This document shows positions 51,094-60,515 of a stretch of 64,000 nucleotides of DNA, one piece after another. A program made the position numbers and the translations under genes. Under the pieces are notes generated by a model. It did not search any database, was not told the origin of the DNA, and saw only the letters and a list, made by a program, of their open reading frames with translations. Within the stretch, counting starts at the first letter, position 1. Each line of letters opens with the position of its first letter. Source of the stretch: Pseudomonas sp. DY-1 (GTDB taxonomy: Bacteria; Pseudomonadota; Gammaproteobacteria; Pseudomonadales; Pseudomonadaceae); contig NZ_CP032616.1 in NCBI RefSeq assembly GCF_003626975.1, positions 806,001 to 870,000 on the forward strand, read 5' to 3'.

Positions 51094-51509
51094 GCCGGGT
51101 CAGCGCGTTGCTAGCCGGGGTGCTCTTCGGCCTGGGGCTGTTGCTTGCCGGTATGGCCGACCCGGCCAAGGTACTGGGTTTCCTCGACCTGGCCGGTGCC
51201 TGGGACCCTTCTCTGGCCCTGGTGATGGCCGCGGCCATTGCCGCGGCCATGCCGGCGTTCACTCTGGCCAGACGCCGGACCAGATCGTGGCTGGGGCTTC
51301 CCATGCAACTGCCTACCCGGCGTGAACCCGACCTGCGGTTGATCGGCGGCAGCCTGTTGTTTGGGGCGGGTTGGGGGATTGCCGGTATCTGCCCAGGCCC
51401 AGCGCTGGTGCTGCTGACCGCTGGCCATTGGCAGGCTTGGCTGTTCGTTCTGGCGATGCTCGCCGGAATGTGCCTCTACGCCTGGCTGGAAGCTCGGCAC
51501 AGGCCTTGA
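51090..51509 (+). CDS. YeeE/YedE-family sulfur transport protein (GTG start)
   Basis: 139 residues from GTG 51090, overlapping the previous gene's TGA by four bases (GTGA). Four helices, with GMADPAKVLGFLDLAGAWDPSLALVM and GIAGICPGPALVLL holding the second conserved Cys motif of the family. Longer in-frame starts run back into the upstream gene and are rejected. Pairs with its neighbour as a YeeE/YedE heteromer. Confidence 0.88.
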   Translation: MSRVSALLAGVLFGLGLLLAGMADPAKVLGFLDLAGAWDPSLALVMAAAIAAAMPAFTLARRRTRSWLGLPMQLPTRREPDLRLIGGSLLFGAGWGIAGICPGPALVLLTAGHWQAWLFVLAMLAGMCLYAWLEARHRP

Positions 51510-51551
51510 CCAGGAAACTAAGCTGAAAAGACCTGCCTTGGAGCTCATTCC

Positions 51552-52415
51552 ATGAATCCGCGCGTGGAAGCCTTCTTCGACGAGGCCACCTGTTCCTACA
51601 GTTACGTCGTCAGCGATCCCGCCAGCGGCCACTGCGCCGTCATCGACCCGGTGCTGGATTACTGCGCCGCCAGTGGCCGGACGTCCCATGCCGGGCCTGG
51701 GCGCATTGCCGACCATGTGCGGGCGCAGGGCCTGACGGTCGACTGGCTGCTGGAAACCCATGTGCATGCCGATCATCTGTCCGCCGCCGCCTGGCTCAAG
51801 CGCGAGCTGGGAGGGCGGCTGGCCATCGGCGGGCTGATCACTGAAGTGCAGCAGCGCTTTGGCACGCTATTCAATGCCGGGCAAGGCTTTGCCACCGATG
51901 GGCGCCAGTTCGACCGTCTGCTACAGGACGGTGACCGCCTGGCCATCGGCAACCTGGAGCTGCTGGCGATCCATACGCCGGGTCATACCCCGGCCTGCAT
52001 GACCTACCTGATCGGCGATGCCGCGTTCATCGGCGACACCCTGTTCATGCCCGACTACGGCACGGCCCGCTGCGATTTTCCAGGTGGTGACGCCCGCGCC
52101 CTGTATCGATCTATCCGGCGTCTGTTCGATTTGCCGGATGCGACGCGGCTGTTCCTTTGCCATGACTACAAGGCGCCGGGGCGGGACGAGTACTGCTACG
52201 AGACCACGGTGGCCGAACAGCGTGCGCAGAACGTGCATGCCCACGAGGGCATCGACGAAGACGCCTTCGTCGCCATGCGTACCGCGCGGGACGCCACTCT
52301 TTCCATGCCGGCGCTGATCCTGCCGGCGGTGCAGGTGAACATGCGTGCCGGTCAGTTACCGCCCGCCGAAGACAATGGCATCCACTACCTGAAGATCCCC
52401 CTGGACGTGCTCTAA
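51552..52415 (+). CDS. Persulfide dioxygenase-like MBL-fold protein
   Basis: 287 residues of the metallo-beta-lactamase fold. THVHADHLSAAAWLKRELGG gives the HxHxDH motif, HTPGHTPACMTYLIGDAAFIGDTLFMPDYGTARCDFPGGDA the ETHE1-type signature with the third His and Asp, and LFLCHDYKAPGRDEYCYETTV the last His. ETHE1/Blh proteins oxidise glutathione persulfide with one non-haem iron. It lies 43 bp after the transporter pair and belongs to the same regulon. A rhodanese partner is absent here. Confidence 0.9.
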   Translation: MNPRVEAFFDEATCSYSYVVSDPASGHCAVIDPVLDYCAASGRTSHAGPGRIADHVRAQGLTVDWLLETHVHADHLSAAAWLKRELGGRLAIGGLITEVQQRFGTLFNAGQGFATDGRQFDRLLQDGDRLAIGNLELLAIHTPGHTPACMTYLIGDAAFIGDTLFMPDYGTARCDFPGGDARALYRSIRRLFDLPDATRLFLCHDYKAPGRDEYCYETTVAEQRAQNVHAHEGIDEDAFVAMRTARDATLSMPALILPAVQVNMRAGQLPPAEDNGIHYLKIPLDVL

Positions 52416-52436
52416 GGCCAAACAGGGCAGGGCACC

Positions 52437-54983
52437 TCAGTTGGCCAACCCCAGTTCCTTGGCCCGGGCGATGGCCTGGGTGCGGCGCTCTACACCGAGC
52501 TTGAAGTTGATCCGCTGGGCGTGGGTTTTCACCGTATGCAGGGAGATGAACAGGCTTTCGGCGATCTGCTGGTTGGAGTGGCCACGCACGATCAGCCGCA
52601 GCACTTCCAGCTCACGCCGGCTCAATAGGGAGGCCGACACGTTGTTGTCGGCACCAGCGCTTTCGCCAGACCAACGCATCATTGCGGGGTTGCGCAGGGC
52701 GAATGCCCGTTCGACGCTGGCCAGGCCCATTTGCCGCGAAAGCGCCAGAGCCTCCAGCAAGGCCTGGCGGGCTCGCGCCTGGCGGTTGTCGGCGTACAGG
52801 CCTTCGGCCAGGCTGAAGCCGATTTCGCAGGCCAGTGGTCGGCGCCCTTCTACCGTTGCTTGCTCGAGCATGGTTTCCAGTTGCGCCAGGGGTTCACTTA
52901 CCACGCCATTTGCCAAGCGCGCCTGCGCCAGTAGCAGGCGCAGGCGCAGGTGCAGGTCGGGCGCACCATAGGGGGACATCTCAAAAGCTTCGGGGGGCAA
53001 GGCGAGCAGTGCTTTCTCGGCATGGCTGGAGCGACCCTGGTGCAGCCACAGGCGCGCTTTGGCGCGCACCAGCAGGCCCTGGTACATCGGCACGCTGATA
53101 TGCCGGTACTGCATCATTCGTTCGGCATCGGCAATGCGTGTGAAGGCCCTCGGCAGGTCTTCCTGAAGGGCATCCAGTTCTGCCAGGCCGAGGAAGGCCC
53201 AGAACGCAGCCGCGTCGGAGCACGCCTGGCTTTCCTGAAGGCCGGCGAGGTAGGCCTCTTCGGCTGCCTCATAGCGCCCTTGCTGCAACAGCAGGGCGGC
53301 GCGACGCAATTGCACGCGTCCGCGCATGGGGCTGGCTTCCGCGCCCCAGGCGACGCTCAGTTCGCTGTACACGCGCTTGAGCAGGGTTTCCGCGCGCAGC
53401 AGTTCTCCGCGCAGTTCCAGCAGCTTCACATGCCCCAAGGCGAACACGGCTTCCATGGCCGGGCTCGCGTGCTCGCGGGCTTCCTTGATGGCCACGCGAT
53501 TCAGGGCCTGCGCGTCGTCCAGGCGGCCTTCGATCAATGCCAGTTCCAACTGCAGGGCACAGCAGAACAGACGCTGCGCCCAGGCGTGTTTTGGGAGTTC
53601 GGGGACGGCTTCGTCGAGCAATTGCCGGGCCTGGCCGGATTGCCCACGGTGGAAGGCCAGGTTGCCCGCCAGGGCTTTCCATTGCGCCAGCAACCCCCGC
53701 TGACGGCGTGCATCGGGTTGGGGGAGGAAGCGCGCCAGGTTGTCGGTAAGTCGCTGGGATTCGTCCAGTCGGCCGCATAGCAACAATGCCCAGGCGTTCA
53801 GCAGGACCAGGCGCGGAGTGCTTTCCAGCAGGGTCTCCGGCAGCTCGCTGCGCCATTGCATCAGTAGGGCCAGGCTGCGTCCCTGCAACAGGCGGTCACG
53901 GGTGTAGTGCTGCATCAGGCTGGCAGCCACTTCCGGTTGCTCGGCCTTGAGGGCATATTCCAGCGCCGGGCGAATCTGGTCCTGGCTCATGTACCACTGG
54001 CATGCGCGGCGATAGAGGGTTCGGCTCATGCCTGAGGGCAGCTGGGCTGCCAGCAGGGGCGCGATGGCCGGCAGGATGCACAGGGCATGTTCGTCGTCGC
54101 CAAGCGCTTCGATGAACAGGCCGCACTCACGCAACTGCGACAACAGGTGGCCACCTTCGCCCGTGCCGAGCAGGTGCTCGCACAGCTCGAGGTCAAAGCG
54201 CGGGAAGTGGGCCAGGGTGAATAGCGCCTGCTGCCATTCGGGTGGCAGGGCATCGAGCAGCTCGTGGCGCAGGTAGTCCTGCAACAGCGAGCGATACAGC
54301 TCCGCGGCCTGCTGGGTGCCAGCCTTGAGACCAAGCATCCGTAGCAGGGTGCCGGCACACCAGCCGCGCATTTCCTGTTGCAGGTCCTGGGCGGCCGACC
54401 AGGAGGCGCCCTGGTCAGCGTGCTGGAGCAGTTGGGCAGTTTCCGCTGCGGTGAACGCCAGTTCGTTGCTGCCCAGTTCGAAAAGGTCGCCATCGAGCAG
54501 CATGCGCGCCAGCTGAAGCTGCGGCCGGCGGCGGCTGGAGATCCACCATTGCACTTGTCGCGAAGCTGACTGGATCAGTTCGTTGAGCAAGCGGTCGAGT
54601 TCTACTGCTGGGAAGCGCGAGTAGTCATCCAGCACCAGCCACAAGGGCTGCTGTTCGCACGCCAGCAACTGGCGCAGGGTGGCGAAGTCGGAGGTTTCGC
54701 AGCCCAGGGACTCGGTCAGGCGCCGGGTGAAGTCGTTCGGCGACAGCGTTTCGCCGCGCAGGTCGAGGTAGGCCACGCGGGTGCCTTCCGGGATTTGCTG
54801 GAGGCATTCGGCCAGCAGCACGCTCTTGCCGTAACCGGCGGGGGAGCAGAGCAGGCGCAGGCGGCAGTCGCCCTGAAGCAGGGCCTCATGCAGGCGTGGG
54901 CGGGGCAGATGACCGGGTGGCAATCGCAGTGGGTGTTTGGACGGCATTGAGGCGCTCGAAGACGTCACGCAGGGTGAATTCAT
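52437..54983 (-). CDS. MalT-like LuxR-family regulator
   Basis: 848 residues from ATG 54983 (alternative ATG 54947; frame open to 55061). An STAND/MalT-like ATPase: LRLLCSPAGYGKSVLLAECL holds the Walker A (residues 47-54), WLVLDDYSRFP the Walker B. A long array of TPR-like helices (residues 320-770) is followed by a LuxR-type HTH: LSRRELEVLRLIVRGHSNQQIAESLFISLHTVKTHAQRI. It converges with the MBL gene and lies upstream of the DUF1329-DUF1302 genes (98 bp), all on the minus strand except the MBL gene, so it is a likely regulator of that pair. Confidence 0.9.
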   Translation of the reverse strand: MNSPCVTSSSASMPSKHPLRLPPGHLPRPRLHEALLQGDCRLRLLCSPAGYGKSVLLAECLQQIPEGTRVAYLDLRGETLSPNDFTRRLTESLGCETSDFATLRQLLACEQQPLWLVLDDYSRFPAVELDRLLNELIQSASRQVQWWISSRRRPQLQLARMLLDGDLFELGSNELAFTAAETAQLLQHADQGASWSAAQDLQQEMRGWCAGTLLRMLGLKAGTQQAAELYRSLLQDYLRHELLDALPPEWQQALFTLAHFPRFDLELCEHLLGTGEGGHLLSQLRECGLFIEALGDDEHALCILPAIAPLLAAQLPSGMSRTLYRRACQWYMSQDQIRPALEYALKAEQPEVAASLMQHYTRDRLLQGRSLALLMQWRSELPETLLESTPRLVLLNAWALLLCGRLDESQRLTDNLARFLPQPDARRQRGLLAQWKALAGNLAFHRGQSGQARQLLDEAVPELPKHAWAQRLFCCALQLELALIEGRLDDAQALNRVAIKEAREHASPAMEAVFALGHVKLLELRGELLRAETLLKRVYSELSVAWGAEASPMRGRVQLRRAALLLQQGRYEAAEEAYLAGLQESQACSDAAAFWAFLGLAELDALQEDLPRAFTRIADAERMMQYRHISVPMYQGLLVRAKARLWLHQGRSSHAEKALLALPPEAFEMSPYGAPDLHLRLRLLLAQARLANGVVSEPLAQLETMLEQATVEGRRPLACEIGFSLAEGLYADNRQARARQALLEALALSRQMGLASVERAFALRNPAMMRWSGESAGADNNVSASLLSRRELEVLRLIVRGHSNQQIAESLFISLHTVKTHAQRINFKLGVERRTQAIARAKELGLAN

Positions 54984-55008
54984 CCTTGCAGAGGAAAACG
55001 CAGTACGC

Positions 55009-55034
55009 AAAAAAGGCGGCCCCTGGGGGCCGCC
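55009..55034 (-). terminator. Terminator after the DUF1329 gene
   Basis: GGCGGCCCC-TG-GGGGCCGCC followed by TTTTTT on the minus strand, about 47 bp after the DUF1329 stop codon; it separates that gene from the LuxR regulator gene. Confidence 0.85.
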
Positions 55035-55080
55035 GAACACAGGAGTACATCGATGACACAACAGTGCGCCGGCTGATTTC

Positions 55081-56451
55081 TCAGCGCACGCCAGTCTGGC
55101 GCAGGGCAGCCGGGGTGTAGTCGGCGGCCGAGGCTGTGGCGCCGAAGACGAAGCTCTGTTTTTCCTCGTTCTTCAGGCCCAATACCGAGTAGCGACCGGA
55201 GATCAGGTCGTACAGGGATTCGGCGGTGTAACCCGGCACCTTGTGGTTGTAGTACTGCTGGGCATGGCCTTCACCCACGCGCCAGAGCTGGCCACGGCCG
55301 TCGTAGTGGTCGACCTCGGCGAGCTGCCAGGTGTCTTCGTCGAAGTACATGTCGCGCTTGGCATAGATGTGCCGTTCGCCCGGCTTCAGCGTGGCCACGA
55401 CGTGCCACACGCGGTGAAGCTCGTAGCGGGTCAGGTCCTGGTTGATGTGGCCGGCCTTGATGATGTCGCTGTACTTGAGCTTCGGATCATCCAGCTTGTA
55501 GCTGTTGTAGGGGATGTACAGCTCCTTTTTGCCGACCAGTTTCCAGTCGTAGCGGTCCGGCGAGCCGTTGAACATGTCGTAGTTGTCGGAGGTGGCCAGG
55601 CCGTCGGCGGCGGTGGCCGGGCCGTCGTAGGCCACCTGCGGGGCGCGGCGTACGCGGCGCTGGCCGGCGTTGTAGAGCCAGGCCATGCGCGGTTCCTTGA
55701 CCTGGTCGATGGTCTCGTGGACCAGCAGCACGTTGCCCGCCAGGCGAGCCGGACCGGTTACCCGCTGGATGAAGTAGAAGAGCACGTTCTCTGCCTTGGC
55801 CTTGTCGAGGTCCGGCAGGTTGGCCGGGTAGGACACCTCGTCCTCGAAGTGGACCATGTTGAAGGCGCCGTTGGCCTGCGGCTGCACGCGGGTCATGTAG
55901 CGGTGGATGTTGCCGCCGCGATAACGGGTGGTGTGGTTCCAGACCACTTCGACACCGGACTGGGGAATCGGGAAGGCGTAGTAGCGGCTTTCGAAATTCT
56001 TCAGGCCATTACCGCCATCCAGACTTTCGGTCCTTTCCGCGCTGGTGCGGATGGCTGCATAGAGCTCGTCAGGCAGGGCTGCCGTGCGGTGGGTCTTGTA
56101 GACCGGGATCTTGTAGGTGTCCGGGTAGCGCTGGAGCATCGCCAGCTGACCCGGGGTTAGTTTGTCCTTGTACTGCTGGGCATTGGCCGCGGTGATGGTG
56201 AACAGCGGCTGCTCACCCGCGAAGGGGTCGGCAAGGAAGCCCTTGGCGTCTGGCTCGCCGGCGCTGGTGGGCAGGCCGCCAGTCCATGCGGGGATGCTGC
56301 CGTCGGCGTTGCCGGTCTTTTCCGCGCCGATGGGCGTCAGACTGGTTCCGAGTGTGGCCACCTGGTCGGCCGGAGCCGCAGCCATCACGCTGGCGGCCAG
56401 CAGGGAAAGTGCCAGTACGCCCGATTGCAGGATGCGCTTTTTGTTTTTCAT
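55081..56451 (-). CDS. DUF1329 outer-membrane lipoprotein-like protein
   Basis: 456 residues with a signal peptide (MKNKKRILQSGVLALSLLAASVMAAAPADQVATLGTSLTPIGAEK). The DUF1329 family (LolB-like fold) is recognised by GSIPAWTGGLPTSAGEPD, YAFPIPQSGVEVVWNHTTRYRGG and YELHRVWHVVATLKPGERHIYAKRDMYFDEDTWQLAEVD. It is 20 bp downstream of the DUF1302 gene. The pair is common in Pseudomonas and appears with uptake or efflux systems for hydrophobic compounds; its biochemical role is unclear. Confidence 0.9.
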   Translation of the reverse strand: MKNKKRILQSGVLALSLLAASVMAAAPADQVATLGTSLTPIGAEKTGNADGSIPAWTGGLPTSAGEPDAKGFLADPFAGEQPLFTITAANAQQYKDKLTPGQLAMLQRYPDTYKIPVYKTHRTAALPDELYAAIRTSAERTESLDGGNGLKNFESRYYAFPIPQSGVEVVWNHTTRYRGGNIHRYMTRVQPQANGAFNMVHFEDEVSYPANLPDLDKAKAENVLFYFIQRVTGPARLAGNVLLVHETIDQVKEPRMAWLYNAGQRRVRRAPQVAYDGPATAADGLATSDNYDMFNGSPDRYDWKLVGKKELYIPYNSYKLDDPKLKYSDIIKAGHINQDLTRYELHRVWHVVATLKPGERHIYAKRDMYFDEDTWQLAEVDHYDGRGQLWRVGEGHAQQYYNHKVPGYTAESLYDLISGRYSVLGLKNEEKQSFVFGATASAADYTPAALRQTGVR

Positions 56452-56471
56452 GGGGATCGCCTCCGGGGCTC

Positions 56472-58373
56472 TCAGAAGTTCACGCCGACGCTGAATGCGA
56501 GGAAGTCGCGGTCGATCGAGGTGTTGAAATCGCCACCGAAGAAGTCGGTGTACGACAGGCTGGCGGTGTAGGTGTTCTGGTAGTCGGCATCCAGGCCGAG
56601 GCTGACGGCCTTGCGGCCTTCCTCGAAGTTGCCGCCGGGACCGGGGGAATAGCCGTCGACGTCATGGGACCAGGCGATGCTCGGCTTGAGGTTCACCCCG
56701 GCGAACACGTCGTTGTAGTCCCACACTGCGCGGACTCGGTAACCCCAGGAGGTGCTGGTGGTGAAGCCGTCGTCGTTGCAGTACTTGCTGACGTTTTCGC
56801 CATTGGGGCCGACGGTGCCGGCGTTGATCGCGCGGCAGGTGTTGTTCGGCAGGGCGCCGGGGCCGTACACCGGGTCGCGGCCATAACGCGCCTGGTTGGT
56901 GCTTTCCAGGCCGCCCACATGGGTCACGCCCACTTCGCCGACCATGGTCAGTCGCTCGGCGCCCATCACCTGGTCGAAGAAGTGCACGAATGTGGTCTGC
57001 AGCTGGGTGATTTCCTTTCGGTCGTAGCCGTTGAGCGTGCTGCCCGGAATGGACGCCGGATTACCACCGAGGATCGAGAAATTGGAGAACGCCGCGAACG
57101 GGCCGCCGAACTGCGCCAGTCCGCGCACGCCGCCGTAGAGCAGGTCGGTGGTGTTCAACTGCACCGGAGCATTGGGTCGGTAGCTGACCTCGCCGCTCCA
57201 GGCCGTGCCGGTGGGCAGGGTGGTAGAGAAGCTCAGGCCGTACAGGCGGATGTCTTCAGGGTACTCGATGAAGTAGTTGCTACCGCCGGCGACGTTGGCG
57301 ATGGCCACGCCCTGTCGAGCCGCGCCCGGCACCACCGGTGTCGAGGTGCCGGCGAGAACGCCGAGGGATTCACGGTAGGTGGCCTGGTTCGCAGCCTGGA
57401 CGCTGAAGATCGGCGCTCGGGAGTGGTAGTTCATGAAGTAGGCGCCGAACTCGGTGTCCAGCGGCTCGAACATATAGCGGATCGCCAGGCCCCACTGGCC
57501 ATCGTCACGGGCATCGCGGTCAGGGCCACGGGGCACGATCACGCCTTCGCCGGTGGTCTGGTAGCCGAAGGCGCGGCCAAAGGGCGCCAGGGCCGGGGTC
57601 AGCACCGCCAGGTTGCCGTCGCAGCCGTCGGCGACCACGTCCGGTTGAGAGAAGAAGGTGCCGCAGTTGTCGACGACGGTCTGGTCCCACTCCAACTGGT
57701 AGAAGGCTTCGGCCGACAGATTGTCGGTCAGGCTCTGGGACACGTAGAACATGTTCACCGGGATCAGGCCTTCCTTGATCTCGGCCCCGGGACGGCGGAA
57801 TGCCGACACATCGATGGGGTTCACGGTGTTGATGCCGTTCTGGATGAAGGTGCTCTCACCCCAGCTCACCACCTGTTTGCCCAGGCGCACGCTGCCCGGC
57901 ATCTCGGCAAAGGTGTAGTTGTGGTAGATGAAGGCATCCAGCAGCTGGGCGCCGGCGGACTTGGCGCCTTCCTTGCGGCCGCTGTCGTCGATGTCCTTGA
58001 ACGGACGCTGCTCGTCCTTCAGCTCGAAGTCGTACCAGTACTTGCCGCGCAGGAAGACGCCCGTGTCGCCGTACTTGAGTTCGAGGTCATGGATCCCCTT
58101 GAAGATCTTCGAGAAGGTCTCCCCCTTCTTGAAGTTCAGGTGCGCGTCGTCGGAGGTATGCGCCAGACCGTCGCCGCCGCTGTTGGCGCCGATGAGGTCC
58201 GGGTCGGCGCTGCGCATGGACCAACTGGCACCTACCGAGAGGGATGAATCGAACTGCCCTTCGATATCCCCGATATTGAAGGTCACCGCCTGGGCTGTGG
58301 CGGAAAGACCCAGGGCGATGGCGGCTGCCAGTGCGTGGGGTCTGAAGTCTGCGTGCCTTGTTCTTGTAGTCAT
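56472..58373 (-). CDS. DUF1302 outer-membrane protein
   Basis: 633 residues from ATG 58373 (MTTRTRHADFRPHALAAAIALGLSATAQA), preceded by AAGGGTGG. The mature start VTFNIGDIEGQFDSSLSVGASWSMR is the DUF1302 opening; the chain is rich in beta-strand pattern with aromatic girdles (GKYWYDFELKDEQRPF, LRLGKQVVSWGESTFIQNGIN). It ends DFLAFSVGVNF, an outer-membrane-type final strand. The frame upstream to 58901 is a non-coding extension. Likely a porin-like partner of DUF1329. Confidence 0.9.
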   Translation of the reverse strand: MTTRTRHADFRPHALAAAIALGLSATAQAVTFNIGDIEGQFDSSLSVGASWSMRSADPDLIGANSGGDGLAHTSDDAHLNFKKGETFSKIFKGIHDLELKYGDTGVFLRGKYWYDFELKDEQRPFKDIDDSGRKEGAKSAGAQLLDAFIYHNYTFAEMPGSVRLGKQVVSWGESTFIQNGINTVNPIDVSAFRRPGAEIKEGLIPVNMFYVSQSLTDNLSAEAFYQLEWDQTVVDNCGTFFSQPDVVADGCDGNLAVLTPALAPFGRAFGYQTTGEGVIVPRGPDRDARDDGQWGLAIRYMFEPLDTEFGAYFMNYHSRAPIFSVQAANQATYRESLGVLAGTSTPVVPGAARQGVAIANVAGGSNYFIEYPEDIRLYGLSFSTTLPTGTAWSGEVSYRPNAPVQLNTTDLLYGGVRGLAQFGGPFAAFSNFSILGGNPASIPGSTLNGYDRKEITQLQTTFVHFFDQVMGAERLTMVGEVGVTHVGGLESTNQARYGRDPVYGPGALPNNTCRAINAGTVGPNGENVSKYCNDDGFTTSTSWGYRVRAVWDYNDVFAGVNLKPSIAWSHDVDGYSPGPGGNFEEGRKAVSLGLDADYQNTYTASLSYTDFFGGDFNTSIDRDFLAFSVGVNF

Positions 58374-59200
58374 GGGGCCACCCTTATTGTTCTGTTGGCG
58401 GCCGAACGTTAATGAATCCTCCCAAGGCGGGTAACGGACGAAGTAGTGATATTCAAAGTCATACTTTGTAGTGACACGACTCCGGCGCGGCAGGTGCAGG
58501 ATGCGGGGTGGCATCTCGTCCTGGTGGGGCGGCACCGAAGGCGCGCATGCCGCAGGTTGCGCATCCGGGGGCTGAAGGGCGGTTATCGTCCGATGGAAGG
58601 CCTGGGCTTCTACGTGGCGGCGCATAACCTTCCTGTAAGACCAATGTCGTCGCCACGGGGTGATCGACGACCCCCGGGGCCGTTGGCCGGGAGCAGTGCC
58701 TATGAGCAGTCGATCGTCTGTCCTGTATGGCCGGCGGCTTCGCCGGAATAACCGCTGGCCATTGGCCGGTGCCTGTCTCTGGTTGTTCCTGATGACGTTG
58801 CTGGGTGCCGAGGTGGCCGCCGGCGAGGCGCAGGGAATCCCCGACGAGGGGTACGGCCTGGAGGAGGGCAGGGGACGGACGGGCGAGGGACACAACGGCA
58901 CGGGCTTATAATCGCCGGTGCAGTACTTCCAGAGTTCAGCACCCCCGCCATCTTGCTATTCGCGCTCGTGCCAACTCTGACGGACGGTTGGGGCCTTGGG
59001 CCCACATACCACCGGAGGAGAAGGGCGGTTCGCACGGCGATCCTGCACGGCCAGCGCCAATCCAGCGACCCATCCATCCGGCGGCACCTCACCTGCCGCC
59101 CGGTCACTGCCCTCGCGATAGGGCTTGCCGACCCGCCTCCTTTCTCCGCTCAGCGGCCACCTGCCATGTCCAGGGCAGATGCCTGACAGGAGGTACAGAA
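58374..59200. other. Gene-sparse region upstream of DUF1302 and the exported protein
   Basis: About 830 bp. It contains the promoter side of the DUF1302 gene, one possible small ORF (58702-58911), the AT-rich TATAAT-like string at 58907-58912, and otherwise GC-rich sequence without family similarity. Confidence 0.5.
58702..58911 (+). CDS. Possible small exported or membrane protein (uncertain)
   Basis: A 69-residue frame from ATG 58702 with GGGAG nine bases upstream. It has one hydrophobic stretch (WPLAGACLWLFLMTLLGAEVAAG) after a basic N-terminus, like a signal peptide or anchor, then an acidic, Gly-rich end. No family is recognised and codon pattern alone does not prove expression. Could be chance. 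Confidence 0.3.
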   Translation: MSSRSSVLYGRRLRRNNRWPLAGACLWLFLMTLLGAEVAAGEAQGIPDEGYGLEEGRGRTGEGHNGTGL

Positions 59201-59776
59201 ATGAAAAGAACAATTGCACTCGCCATTCCAGTGCTGCTGCTAGCCGGCGCATTGGCCTCCACGGCCCTCGCTGAGGACGACCTGTTGCGCTTCAGGGGTG
59301 GTATCGGCGTGCTGCCGGTTTCCAGCGGTCAGGGCACTGAAAACATTGCCACGGTCGTCAATCGCAACCTGGTGCGCGGTGTGCAGCCCGCCGGGCAGAT
59401 CTGGGTTATTCGCACCTTCGAGGCCAGGGTCAGCATCACGGGAGCATTCCGGGCCGAAGGGCGGGGGCTGATCCTGGGCGGTGGCAACAACATCGGCAGG
59501 GCCACTGGACAATCGGTGTTCGCTACCCTGTTCTGCGGCGGCGTCGCGCCCTTCATTGAAAGCAGCACCGACCTGGTCGGCGTCCCCCTGACCGAGGATG
59601 GTGATTTCGTGATCAACGACGTCTTCGATCCCGTCCCACCGAATCCCTGCGACAGCCCGGTGCTGCTGATCCGCAATGCCGCCAACTCCAGCTGGTTCGC
59701 GGCAGGCATTCCGCGGGTGAGAAACAACCTGCCGGATGACATGAACGACGACCTCCCCATTCCTTTGACGCCCTGA
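59201..59776 (+). CDS. Exported protein of unknown function
   Basis: 191 residues from ATG 59201, with AGGAGG nine bases upstream. A signal peptide (MKRTIALAIPVLLLAGALASTALAE) is followed by a short beta-rich domain: LLRFRGGIGVLPVSSGQG, RNLVRGVQPAGQIWVIRTFEARVSITGAF, and a two-Cys pair (ATLFCGGVAPF, NPCDSPVLLI) likely to form a disulfide. The end is acidic (DDMNDDLPIPL). I do not recognise a family. It stands alone with a hairpin after the stop. Confidence 0.75.
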   Translation: MKRTIALAIPVLLLAGALASTALAEDDLLRFRGGIGVLPVSSGQGTENIATVVNRNLVRGVQPAGQIWVIRTFEARVSITGAFRAEGRGLILGGGNNIGRATGQSVFATLFCGGVAPFIESSTDLVGVPLTEDGDFVINDVFDPVPPNPCDSPVLLIRNAANSSWFAAGIPRVRNNLPDDMNDDLPIPLTP

Positions 59777-59791
59777 GGCTCCACGCTCATA

Positions 59792-59815
59792 GCCCTCTCC
59801 CTGGCGGGAGAGGGC
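59792..59815 (+). terminator. Hairpin after the exported protein gene
   Basis: GCCCTCTCCC-N4-GGGAGAGGGC, 10-bp stem, 16 bp after the stop codon, followed by GTCTC. Weak T-tail; similar GGGAGAGGG hairpins are widespread in pseudomonad intergenic DNA. Confidence 0.5.
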
Positions 59816-59897
59816 GTCTCGGCAGGCATCCTTCGCCGTCGGCGGCAGCACGGATATACTGGCCCACATTTCCCGACCGATCCGACAGGAGTCTGCC

Positions 59898-60515
59898 TTG
59901 GACTACCTCGCAGCATTGCTGGCCATTTCCGGCGTCCTGGTGCTGAGCGTCGTCAGCCCCGGTCCCAACTTCGCCATTGTCACTTCCACCGCGACCCTCA
60001 GCTCGCGCCGTGCCGGTGTGGCCACCGGGCTTGGCCTGGCAGCTGCCTCCGCCACCTGGGCGCTGCTGGCTGTCGCCGGGTTGGGGCTGATCGTGTCACA
60101 GGTGGAGTGGCTTTATCTCGGCATCAAGCTGGCCGGTGCCGCCTACCTGATCTGGCTCGGCGGCCGGATGATCCTCGGGGCGCGCAAGCCCCCGGTTGCC
60201 ACGCCTGAGGCCCTCGAGTCCGGCGTTTTCGCTGCCGCCCGCAAGGGTTACCTGGTCAGCATGACCAACCCCAAGGCGCTGGCCTTCTACGGCAGCATTT
60301 TCGCCGTGATGGTCCCGGTCCAAGCGCCGGTCTGGTTCCATGCAGCCATCGTCGTCATCGCCGCCGGATTCTCCGGCCTGTGGTACTGCAGCATGGCACT
60401 GCTCTTCTCCAGCCCCGCAGTACGCAGCGGCTTCATGCGCTTCAAGGCGGTGTTCGAGACTCTGATGGGCGTGTTCCTGCTGGGCTTGGGCGGACGGTTG
60501 CTGCTCAGTCGCTGA
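59898..60515 (+). CDS. RhtB/LysE-family amino-acid exporter (TTG start)
   Basis: 205 residues from TTG 59898, seven bases after AGGAG. Six-helix LysE/RhtB layout: LLAISGVLVLSVVSPGPNFAIVTSTATLSSRRAGVATGLGLAAASATWALLAVAGL holds the SPGPN motif, and YLVSMTNPKALAFYGSIFAVMV the second motif. Homoserine/threonine-type efflux is the usual role. No regulator is adjacent. Confidence 0.88.
   Translation: MDYLAALLAISGVLVLSVVSPGPNFAIVTSTATLSSRRAGVATGLGLAAASATWALLAVAGLGLIVSQVEWLYLGIKLAGAAYLIWLGGRMILGARKPPVATPEALESGVFAAARKGYLVSMTNPKALAFYGSIFAVMVPVQAPVWFHAAIVVIAAGFSGLWYCSMALLFSSPAVRSGFMRFKAVFETLMGVFLLGLGGRLLLSR

Noticed and set aside
56286..58247. 653-residue open frame on the plus strand
   Set aside because: Antisense to the DUF1302 gene; no family similarity or ribosome-binding site.
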